Origin: Methanobacteriota archaeon
Lineage (GTDB): Archaea; Thermoplasmatota; Thermoplasmata; RBG-16-68-12
Direction of reading: 5' to 3'
DNA: 5,324 nucleotides
NCBI GenBank assembly: GCA_005878635.1
Contig: VBLS01000118.1
Location: forward strand, 1-5,324
The notes under the pieces were generated by a model, which saw nothing but the letters and a program-made list of their open reading frames with translations, was not told the origin of the DNA and searched no databases. A program made the position numbers and the translations under genes. Positions within the stretch are counted from its first letter, which is position 1. Every line of letters begins with the position of its first letter. This document shows positions 1 through 5,324 of the stretch, piece by piece.

Positions 1-983
1 CTCTGGGGACGCTCGGGGCCTTCATCAGCATGCGGGACCCGATCCCGAATCGACGGGCCCTCCTCGATATCGGGGTGGCGGGCCCTCTCGTGGGCTTCGT
101 AATCGCCATTCCCGTGACCCTCGCGGGACTCGCCCTAACCGCCGCGACCCCAGGAAACGCGCTCGCTGAGTCCCCACAACCTTCCATTCTTTTCCTGGTC
201 CTCTCCCAATTCTTCCCGGTCTCGGGAGCCGTCGCCCAACATCCCCTCGCCTTCGCAGGTTGGGTCGGCCTCTTCGTCACCGCGATCAACCTACTCCCCG
301 CGGGACAGCTGGACGGCGGGCACGTTGCCCGGGCCCTCCTCGGCCGCCGACAGTTCTACATCAGCTGGGCGGCGGTCCTCATCCTGTTCGGCCTGAGCGC
401 CTTCTATCCGGGCTGGTTCATCTTCGGCTTCTTGATCCTCATGCTCGGCGTCCGGCATCCTCCGCCGCTGAACGACATCAGCCGGCTCGACCCGAGGAGG
501 ATAATCGTCGGCATTATCGCCGTCGTCATCTTGCTCGTCACCTTTGTCCCGCAGCCGTTCGTGATGGTCGGAAATGAACGGGCACTTCGGTTCGAGGACT
601 TGAGCGGGTCCGTCCTCTACGAGTATGCCAACGGGACGATTGCCCTCAACAGCTCGAGGCTCCTCATCTTTGCCGTCAACAACACAGGTCCCGCCAAGGA
701 GAACGTCGTCGTGAGCGTGAGGCCTAACAACCTGGATCGCGTGGGCTTCGTGATCCGGTTCGCGGCCTATCAGATCGGCTCGTCGAATGTCTCCGCGAAC
801 AGGGACACGGTCGAATTCCGGTTGAACGCCTCGCAACGTGCGGTCCTCGACTTGATGGTCACGGCACCGGCGAGCTGGCCGAGCGCGTTGCCTGCGATGG
901 TGACCTTCCAGGTCCACGCCGCGACGCCCGACGGGATCGCGAGCCCGGCCGACCTCGAGGTCCCGGTCCAGGTCACGAGTTGA
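1..983 (+). CDS. Site-2 protease, M50 family intramembrane zinc metalloprotease (5' end missing)
   Basis: Partial gene. The frame is open from base 3, and the residues before the ATG at base 30 (LGTLGAFIS) continue the family's conserved run into MRDPIPNRRALLDIG, so that ATG is internal and the start lies left of the window. Site-2 proteases cleave substrates within the membrane. The zinc-binding HExxH helix would lie upstream and is not visible. The second signature is present: NLLPAGQLDGGH (bases 288-323), whose Asp is the third zinc ligand. The HPLAFAGWVGLF stretch before it resembles archaeal and plant EGY-like M50 members. Counting from the internal Met, hydrophobic segments lie at about residues 13-39, 73-92, 111-141 and 157-175. 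After the last one comes a polar, beta-rich domain of about 140 residues (bases 558-983), resembling an Ig/NEW3-type sandwich and carrying five N-X-S/T sequons. It is probably extracytoplasmic (inference). The 3' end overlaps the convergent methyltransferase gene by 11 bp. The substrate is unknown. Confidence 0.88.
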   Translation, partial: LGTLGAFISMRDPIPNRRALLDIGVAGPLVGFVIAIPVTLAGLALTAATPGNALAESPQPSILFLVLSQFFPVSGAVAQHPLAFAGWVGLFVTAINLLPAGQLDGGHVARALLGRRQFYISWAAVLILFGLSAFYPGWFIFGFLILMLGVRHPPPLNDISRLDPRRIIVGIIAVVILLVTFVPQPFVMVGNERALRFEDLSGSVLYEYANGTIALNSSRLLIFAVNNTGPAKENVVVSVRPNNLDRVGFVIRFAAYQIGSSNVSANRDTVEFRLNASQRAVLDLMVTAPASWPSALPAMVTFQVHAATPDGIASPADLEVPVQVTS

Positions 984-1956
984 CGAAGACGCAGAAGTGC
1001 CGCACCAGGGAACGGTGGACTCGGAGCGCATGCGCCTCTATCCGTTCGAGGTGTTCCGAGGCCAGATCGATCATCGCCTCGTTCGGGAGGACGACCGCCG
1101 CGTGGGCTCCCGGCGGGAGGAGATCGCGAAACGCCCGGAACGCGCGCTCGTAGAGGCTGGCGATCGGTTCTCCTCGCGTCGACGCGGCGCGACCGTACGG
1201 AGGATCGGTCGCGATGCCGTGGACGCTCGCACCACGCAACGGCAACCGCCCCGCGTCTGCGACACCGAGCGCTCCGTCTCCGGCCCCACGGAGGGAGGCG
1301 CGAAAGCCGAGGACCATCCTTCGGTCCCGGTCGAGGCCGATCGGCCGAAGACCGATGGAAAGGGCTTCGAGCAGGAGCCCACCGGTGCCGCAGAACGGAT
1401 CCAGGACGAAGCCCGCCATCGGCACCCGCGATAAGTTGAGCAAGGCGCGCGCGAACTTCGGATGCAAGGAGATGGGAAGGGAGAAGGGCCGATGCGCGAC
1501 CTTCGTGGCTTCGAGGCGGGCGCGGTCGATTCGGTGGACCACCCGGCCCAGGAAAAATTCCTCGCCGACGAGGAGTCGGTAGTCCATGGAGGGTTGCTCC
1601 AGGTCGACGACGCCGGTCCGACCGAAGTCCGCTCCGAGCTGTCCCTCGACGGCCGTCGCATCGACGTCGACGCCGACGCCCCTTGCACGGACGCGGAACG
1701 TGCGGCCGTGGAAGTCGGAATCCCGCGCAAACGAACGAATCGAATCGAAGTCGCCGGAGGCCACTTCCTCGCAGACGACGTGCGCGAGGCCCAGCCGGTG
1801 AACCGCCCGCTCGACCGGTCCGGTCGCATCGAGCCGGAGCACTTGCGAATCGAACACCGCGGCGCGAATCTCCACCCGCTCCGCGGCGAGTGCGGCGAGG
1901 GCCTCGGCGCGAGGCAGGGTCGGATGCTCCCCCGACAACTCGATGAAGATCCGCAC
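973..1956 (-). CDS. trmG10: tRNA (guanine(10)-N2)-methyltransferase, THUMP domain plus Rossmann methyltransferase (archaeal Trm-G10/Trm11 family)
   Basis: In this family the enzyme uses S-adenosylmethionine to make N2-methyl- and then N2,N2-dimethylguanosine at tRNA position 10 in the cytoplasm. I start it at the GTG at 1956-1954, giving 327 residues, close to the usual archaeal length. Translation then opens with VRIFIELSGEHPTLPRAEAL, matching the family's N terminus (a short strand, then an acidic P-x-L-x-x-A-E-A-L helix). The upstream ATGs at 2076 and 2067 would add 36-40 Arg/Pro-rich residues and run into the divergent acetyltransferase gene. Residues 1-60 look like the N-terminal ferredoxin-like part and about 60-140 the THUMP domain. 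The SAM-binding motif is DPFCGTGG (186-193) and the catalytic motif is DPPYG (251-255), the DPPY type used for exocyclic amino methylation. The C terminus (LVRHFCVFVNS) is family-like. No strong Shine-Dalgarno is visible. The main alternative is another THUMP methyltransferase such as the m2G6 enzyme Trm14, less likely given the length. Confidence 0.88.
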   Translation of the reverse strand: MRIFIELSGEHPTLPRAEALAALAAERVEIRAAVFDSQVLRLDATGPVERAVHRLGLAHVVCEEVASGDFDSIRSFARDSDFHGRTFRVRARGVGVDVDATAVEGQLGADFGRTGVVDLEQPSMDYRLLVGEEFFLGRVVHRIDRARLEATKVAHRPFSLPISLHPKFARALLNLSRVPMAGFVLDPFCGTGGLLLEALSIGLRPIGLDRDRRMVLGFRASLRGAGDGALGVADAGRLPLRGASVHGIATDPPYGRAASTRGEPIASLYERAFRAFRDLLPPGAHAAVVLPNEAMIDLASEHLERIEAHALRVHRSLVRHFCVFVNS

Positions 1957-2000
1957 GCCCGTCGAACGGCGCGGGACGGGATGAGCTTGCCGCCGACCGG

Positions 2001-2013
2001 CATTTTCAAATCG
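2001..2013 (+). promoter_or_regulatory. Candidate archaeal TATA-like element in the divergent intergenic region
   Basis: The 79 bp between the divergent GTG starts at 1956 (minus) and 2036 (plus) are GC-rich except for CATTTTCAAATCG. Its AT core (2003-2010) is centred about 30 bases before the acetyltransferase GTG. That is the spacing expected of an archaeal TATA box upstream of a leaderless or nearly leaderless transcript, and no clear Shine-Dalgarno precedes that GTG. On the minus strand the same patch (TTTGAAAA) lies about 50 bases before the methyltransferase start, so one element could serve both genes. The match to a TATA consensus is weak, and the call rests on position and local composition only. 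Confidence 0.3.
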
Positions 2014-2035
2014 AACGGACCCCTCGGGCGGCCGC

Positions 2036-2470
2036 GTGCGAATTCGCCCGTTCGTGCCCAACGACATCCCCGCCATCGCGACGATCGTGCGCGACGCGTT
2101 GCGGGAGAACTATCCGACGTCCCTCTACCTCGACATCCACCGCTGGTGGCGGGACGGCTTCCTCATCGCGGAGGTCAACGGCCATCCCATCGGGTTCCTC
2201 GCGGCCGTCATCAGTTCGGACGGCCAGGCCCGGATCTTGATGTTCGCGGTCTCCTCGGGTTGGAGGCGCCAGGGCATCGGACGGCAGATGATGGACGCCT
2301 TCATCCAGTCCTGCGTGATGCGCGGCATCCGCCGGATCGAGCTTGAGGTCCGGGTCTCGAACGAAGAGGCGATCCGCTTCTACAAGCGGTACGGGTTCGA
2401 ACTGACGACCGTCCTGCCGAAGTTCTACACGGACGGCGAAGACGGTTACAAGATGCTGAAGCAGTTTTGA
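2036..2470 (+). CDS. rimI: GNAT-family N-terminal protein acetyltransferase (archaeal Ard1/RimI type)
   Basis: Transfers an acetyl group from acetyl-CoA to protein N termini. Archaeal members are single polypeptides related both to bacterial RimI and to the eukaryotic NatA catalytic subunit, and often act broadly on nascent proteins. It starts with GTG at 2036, and the first residues (MRIRPFVPNDIPAI) match the typical beta1-alpha1 opening of the fold; 144 residues is the normal length. The acetyl-CoA pyrophosphate-binding motif A is RRQGIG (77-82). The strand-helix LEVRVSNEEAIRFYKRYGFE (103-122) is a very strong RimI/Ard1 signature. The tail YTDGEDGYKM (131-140) corresponds to the Y-x-D-G-E-D-A/G-x-x-M segment of Ard1/NatA-like enzymes, which favours an N-terminal acetyltransferase over a small-molecule GNAT. 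It is divergent from the tRNA methyltransferase and ends 10 bp before the end of the convergent AAA+ gene. It has no operon partner within the window. Confidence 0.9.
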   Translation: MRIRPFVPNDIPAIATIVRDALRENYPTSLYLDIHRWWRDGFLIAEVNGHPIGFLAAVISSDGQARILMFAVSSGWRRQGIGRQMMDAFIQSCVMRGIRRIELEVRVSNEEAIRFYKRYGFELTTVLPKFYTDGEDGYKMLKQF

Positions 2471-2480
2471 AGTCGCGGGC

Positions 2481-4019
2481 TCACTGATAGCCCTGGACGT
2501 CGTCCGCCTTGTGCTCATTCCAATAGTGGTAGGGGGACGCCTCGCGCTGCGCCGGGGACATGTCCGTCCCGACGCCGGCCGAGTAGGATCCGTACCGCTC
2601 GCGGATTTGTTCCTCGATCGTCCGGGCGACCTTGACGGCGCGCCGGACATGGTTGGCCTCGATCAATTTCGCCTGCTCGGTCACCGCGATGTCGCCCGCG
2701 GAGCGGATCAAGCCGCCGAGCTCCCGCAGGCGTAGGCTCAAGGCTTTTTCCTGGTTGTCGATCCCCTTCGCCCGCCGCCGCGCCTCCTCGACCACGACGC
2801 CGACGGCCTCCTGGGACGCGGCCGGGATACGCTTGTCGACCATGATTTCCTGGGCGACGAACTGGGCGAGCTTGGCCCGGTTCACGTCAGTGTCGGGCAT
2901 CGTGGTCTCGACGAGCACCTCGTATCCGGCGCCCGTGATGCGGGACCGCAAGGGGGAGAGAATGTGCGGCAGGTCCTGGATGTTGCAAGCCCCGACGAAG
3001 ATGAAATCGCAGGGGACGCTGTCGACCTTCACGCTCGCCCCCGCGCTCTGCGGGTTGCGGCCGGAAATCGGGAAGCGCTTCTCCTGCATCGCGGTCAAGA
3101 TGAACCGCTGCAGGTGGCCGAGCTGAGGGAGTTCGTCGATGAACAGGACTCCTTGGTGGGCCTCGTGGATCGCGCCGGCGACCACCCGGTCGTACGGTTG
3201 GGTGCCGAGCTGCGGGTGTCCGCCATACGGATCGTGCCGGACGTCACCGAGCAGCTCCGTCTCGCTCGCGCCCGTCGCGAGGACGAACGGACGCCGCGTA
3301 ATCGGGACGAGCACCTTCCGCGGGCTCTCCTTCTCGACCTCGCGGCGCTTCTCGAGCGCCTTCTGGTCGAGGACTCGAATCATGTCGCCCGCTCGCTCGT
3401 ACACGACGACCTCTTCCTTGCCGAATTGCTGCCGCGTCGTGGTGACGCGGTCGCGCCCGCCGAGTTGCGCGAACGTCACCTCGAAGATGCCCCCCAGGAG
3501 GTCTCCGAAAGGATTGCCGACGTTGCCCTGGGCCGCCGCCTTCGGCCGGCCGCACTTCGGGCACATCCGGTCCGTCGGAGAGGAATAGGTCCCGCAGTGG
3601 ACACACTTGTAGCCGAGTCGTTCCGCGACGTTGATCGGCGCCTCCTTGGGGTCGATCAGGTCGCCTTCCGCGCCCGCGAGGCGGCTCTGGTCCGTCAGGA
3701 CGTCGTCCCGCTGTTTGACCTCGACGAAGGGGCGCTCCGGATTCTCCGGATTGTGGACGACGCGGATCTCCTCGGTCACCGAAGGGAGATGGAGTGAGAG
3801 GGCCTGGGCGATCATCGACTTCCCGGTGCCCGGCGGCCCGACGAGGAGGAAGTGCCGCCGCTGGTTCGCGGCGATCCGCGCCAGGGCGACGGCCTCCTCC
3901 TGGCCGACGACCCGCTTCAGCGGATCGTCCGGGATCCCGATCTCGGCGGTGGTCTCGAAGTCGTCGAGGGCGAATCCCTCGTCCGCCGCGAGCAGCTTCG
4001 TCCGGGCGATGACGTCCAC
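2481..4019 (-). CDS. LonB-like AAA+ ATPase with zinc-ribbon insert, lacking the Lon protease domain
   Basis: A 512-residue AAA+ protein whose ATPase core closely resembles archaeal LonB. Visible parts: lead-in DPLKRVVGQEEAV (32-44); Walker A GPPGTGKS (61-68); LLGDVRHDP (257-264) as in LonB; Walker B VLFIDE (291-296); the LonB-like run TAMQEKRFPI (309-318); sensor-1 Asn in GACN (343-346); arginine finger in SPLRSR (355-360); sensor-2 region LRLRELGGLIR (429-439). Between Walker A and Walker B, where LonB carries two membrane helices, there is instead a soluble insert with a CxxC-x10-CxxC zinc ribbon (Cys139, 142, 153, 156) and a charged segment. The protein ends in a polar tail about 40 residues after the AAA+ module, without the Ser-Lys protease domain. 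It is therefore probably a cytoplasmic ATPase, acting as an unfoldase, chaperone or remodeller (inference). The GTG start at 4019 is 5 bp after the dnaG stop, with only a weak G-rich stretch as possible RBS. The substrate is unknown. Confidence 0.85.
   Translation of the reverse strand: MDVIARTKLLAADEGFALDDFETTAEIGIPDDPLKRVVGQEEAVALARIAANQRRHFLLVGPPGTGKSMIAQALSLHLPSVTEEIRVVHNPENPERPFVEVKQRDDVLTDQSRLAGAEGDLIDPKEAPINVAERLGYKCVHCGTYSSPTDRMCPKCGRPKAAAQGNVGNPFGDLLGGIFEVTFAQLGGRDRVTTTRQQFGKEEVVVYERAGDMIRVLDQKALEKRREVEKESPRKVLVPITRRPFVLATGASETELLGDVRHDPYGGHPQLGTQPYDRVVAGAIHEAHQGVLFIDELPQLGHLQRFILTAMQEKRFPISGRNPQSAGASVKVDSVPCDFIFVGACNIQDLPHILSPLRSRITGAGYEVLVETTMPDTDVNRAKLAQFVAQEIMVDKRIPAASQEAVGVVVEEARRRAKGIDNQEKALSLRLRELGGLIRSAGDIAVTEQAKLIEANHVRRAVKVARTIEEQIRERYGSYSAGVGTDMSPAQREASPYHYWNEHKADDVQGYQ
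3552..3605 (-). other. Zinc-ribbon motif encoded within the LonB-like ATPase
   Basis: These bases encode CVHCGTYSSPTDRMCPKCG (residues 139-157), two CxxC knuckles ten residues apart, a classic zinc-ribbon or rubredoxin-knuckle arrangement. It lies inside the AAA+ module between Walker A and Walker B, followed by a short Gly/Asn-rich linker. Zinc ribbons at such positions commonly mediate protein or nucleic-acid contacts. Which applies here cannot be read from the sequence. Confidence 0.85.
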
Positions 4020-4024
4020 CCCGC

Positions 4025-5324
4025 CTATGGGGCCAGATCGCTCCGCGTCCAGACGACGACGCCCGCGGGCTGCTTGGTGATCGTGCCCATCTTCGTGCCG
4101 ACGACGGCAGACATGTTCATCTCCGCCGCGATGTCGAGGATCCGCTGCGTGATGATCCCGTCGAACACGACGGCCCGGGTCTGCTTCTTGGCCTTCAGGG
4201 TGTCCACGAGCTCGCGGACCGGGACCTCGGTCACGACGCCGTCCCCCTCATCGAGGAGGCGCGCGGTCGAGGAGCCGCCGAGCTGCAGGAGCATTTCCCG
4301 GTACTTCTCCAACTTCGGGTTCAGGGCCTTGGTCGTCGGCGTGAGAGGAGGGGGAGGGGCCTCGCGGAGGTCGCGTGATTCGGGCCTCGGCTCCGTTCGC
4401 GGCTCGCCGCCCCGATCGAACCGGCCCGCGGCCGGGACCGGCCCCGGGGCCTTCGCCTCGGGGAACTCGGGCTCCGGCTTGTAGACCTGGCCGCTCAGAC
4501 CGTACATCTCCACGTATTGGTCCGCGGGGATCTTGTTCCGGAGGGCCTTCATGATCTGCTTCTGCGTGAGCTCCTCGACCTCCTTCCCGCGCGGGGCCCG
4601 CGCGATGAAGTCGACTTCCGCGACCTGTAGGAGTTCCTTCAGGATCAGGTCGCCCCCGCGGTCGCCATCGACGAATGCGGTCAGGGCCCGCTCCTTCGAC
4701 AGCTCCTGGACCGTCTTCGGGACGTTCGTCCCTTCGACCGCGATCGCGTTCTTGATGCCGGAGCGCAGGAGGTTCAAGACATCCTGGCGGCCCTCGACGA
4801 TGATGATCGCGTCGCTGTCGGAGACGTTCGGCCCGGACGGGAGGCGCTCCGGACCGAACGACACGATCTCGGACACCTGGACGCTCTGGCGGACTTCGTC
4901 AAGCAGGTCTGTACCGGAGGTCTTCGACTCCTCGACCATCGAGGAGAGCAGCGCGCGGGCGCGCTCGATGATCTTGTTGCGCTTCGTCACCCGGACGTCC
5001 TCGACTTTCTCCACCTTGATCGTCGCCTTACAGGGGCCGACGCGGTCGATCGTCTCGAGCGCCGCGGCCAGGATCGACGTCTCGACCTGGTCCAGTGAGG
5101 ACGGGATGTAGATGAGTCCCTCGCTCCGTCCTTTCTTGCTCTGCACGTCCACTTCGATGCGACCGATGCGCCCGCCTTTTTGCAGGTCGCGCAGGTCGAG
5201 CTCTTCGCCGAGGAGCCCCTCGGTCTGGCCGAAAACGGCCCCGACCACGTCGGGCTTCTCCACGATCCCTTCGGCCTCCATTCGGGCCTGGATCATGTAT
5301 TTAGTCGTACTTGGATCGATGTTC
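4025..5324 (-). CDS. dnaG: Archaeal DnaG, TOPRIM-domain primase / exosome-associated protein (5' end missing)
   Basis: Archaeal DnaG has a TOPRIM catalytic core like bacterial primase. In archaea it is a structural part of the RNA exosome (binding through Csl4), and primase activity in vitro has been reported. The frame is open to the right edge: the codons before the ATG at 5296 read NIDPSTTKY, which is the conserved DnaG N terminus, so the true start lies just outside and only a few residues should be missing. Counting from that internal Met: conserved N-terminal block VEKPDVVGAVFGQTEGLLG (12-30); TOPRIM at about 162-240 with the catalytic Glu in VEGRQD (167-172) and the metal-binding Asp cluster in FVDGDRGGD (208-216). 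A Pro/Arg/Glu-rich, low-complexity linker follows at about 272-328. A C-terminal domain (about 329-423) begins NPKLEKYREML and resembles the conserved archaeal C-terminal module. There is no bacterial zinc-binding or DnaB-binding domain, as expected. The gene heads a probable operon with the AAA+ gene 5 bp downstream. Confidence 0.95.
   Translation of the reverse strand, partial: NIDPSTTKYMIQARMEAEGIVEKPDVVGAVFGQTEGLLGEELDLRDLQKGGRIGRIEVDVQSKKGRSEGLIYIPSSLDQVETSILAAALETIDRVGPCKATIKVEKVEDVRVTKRNKIIERARALLSSMVEESKTSGTDLLDEVRQSVQVSEIVSFGPERLPSGPNVSDSDAIIIVEGRQDVLNLLRSGIKNAIAVEGTNVPKTVQELSKERALTAFVDGDRGGDLILKELLQVAEVDFIARAPRGKEVEELTQKQIMKALRNKIPADQYVEMYGLSGQVYKPEPEFPEAKAPGPVPAAGRFDRGGEPRTEPRPESRDLREAPPPPLTPTTKALNPKLEKYREMLLQLGGSSTARLLDEGDGVVTEVPVRELVDTLKAKKQTRAVVFDGIITQRILDIAAEMNMSAVVGTKMGTITKQPAGVVVWTRSDLAP

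Noticed and set aside
291..1031. 246-codon minus-strand frame opposite the M50 gene
   Set aside because: The Asp/Arg/Glu-rich translation mirrors the hydrophobic M50 codons and has no motif. The plus strand has the LDGG zinc-ligand motif.
1071..2009. 312-codon minus-strand frame beginning at an ATG at 2009, near the methyltransferase start
   Set aside because: The translation is Ser/Arg/Pro low-complexity. It is the +1-shifted shadow of the true methyltransferase frame.
1462..2346. 294-codon plus-strand open frame antisense to the methyltransferase and running into the acetyltransferase in another frame
   Set aside because: Its translation is Arg/Pro/Asp/His-rich without any recognisable motif, while the two genes it overlaps have clear catalytic motifs. 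Such frames are common opposite GC-rich genes.
2006..2650. 214-codon minus-strand frame covering the acetyltransferase and the end of the AAA+ gene
   Set aside because: It overlaps two well-supported genes in a different frame, and its translation is repetitive Arg/Pro/Asp without family features.
2964..3797. 277-codon plus-strand open frame antisense to the AAA+ gene
   Set aside because: The composition (very high Arg, Leu, Asp, Val) is that of an antisense shadow, with no fold or motif. The minus strand carries Walker A, Walker B and the zinc ribbon over the same bases.
2481..4019. Calling this gene a full Lon protease (lonB), a MoxR ATPase or a sigma-54 activator
   Set aside because: There is no Ser-Lys protease domain and no membrane helices for LonB. 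The sequence between the AAA+ motifs matches LonB better than MoxR, and there is no GAFTGA loop as in sigma-54 activators.
4533..5111. 192-codon plus-strand frame antisense to dnaG, and a similar one at 3852-4484
   Set aside because: The Ser/Arg-rich translations without motifs lie opposite the conserved DnaG TOPRIM and linker coding sequence.
1..5324. Defence system, mobile element, CRISPR array or RNA gene
   Set aside because: No direct repeats, transposase or integrase features, tRNA cloverleaf or rRNA-like stretch were found. All genes look like vertically inherited housekeeping or regulatory genes of similar base composition.

Overview
The window reads as a GC-rich archaeal chromosome segment (about 60-65% G+C by eye), most likely from the Thermoplasmatota or a neighbouring euryarchaeal lineage. 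The strongest evidence is an archaeal-type DnaG (the exosome-associated TOPRIM protein). It is supported by an archaeal tRNA G10 methyltransferase, an AAA+ ATPase related to the archaeal membrane protease LonB, and an archaeal Ard1/RimI-type N-terminal acetyltransferase. The phylum is an inference from protein flavour; archaeal origin is much firmer.

Layout. Positions 1-983 (+): the 3' part of a site-2 (M50) intramembrane metalloprotease, cut by the left edge, with a C-terminal domain that is probably outside the cytoplasm. Positions 973-1956 (-): a THUMP/methyltransferase tRNA-modification enzyme, converging on the protease with an 11-bp overlap. Positions 1957-2035: a 79-bp divergent intergenic region, the only real intergenic space, holding one AT-rich patch that could be a TATA element. 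Positions 2036-2470 (+): a GNAT N-acetyltransferase. Positions 2481-4019 (-): the LonB-like AAA+ ATPase with a zinc ribbon and no protease domain. Positions 4025-5324 (-): dnaG, running off the right edge. The last two are 5 bp apart and very likely form one transcription unit, read from right to left with dnaG first.

The genes are mostly housekeeping: information processing (DnaG, tRNA methylation), protein modification (N-acetylation) and protein quality control or regulation (M50 protease, LonB-like ATPase). No tRNA, rRNA, CRISPR, insertion sequence or repeat array was seen. The least ordinary item is the LonB-derived ATPase. Its membrane anchor appears to be replaced by a zinc-ribbon insert, its Ser-Lys protease domain is absent, and it sits directly behind dnaG. 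Two CDSs (M50 and dnaG) start outside the window, and the tRNA methyltransferase is best started at an internal GTG rather than at the first ATG of its open frame.
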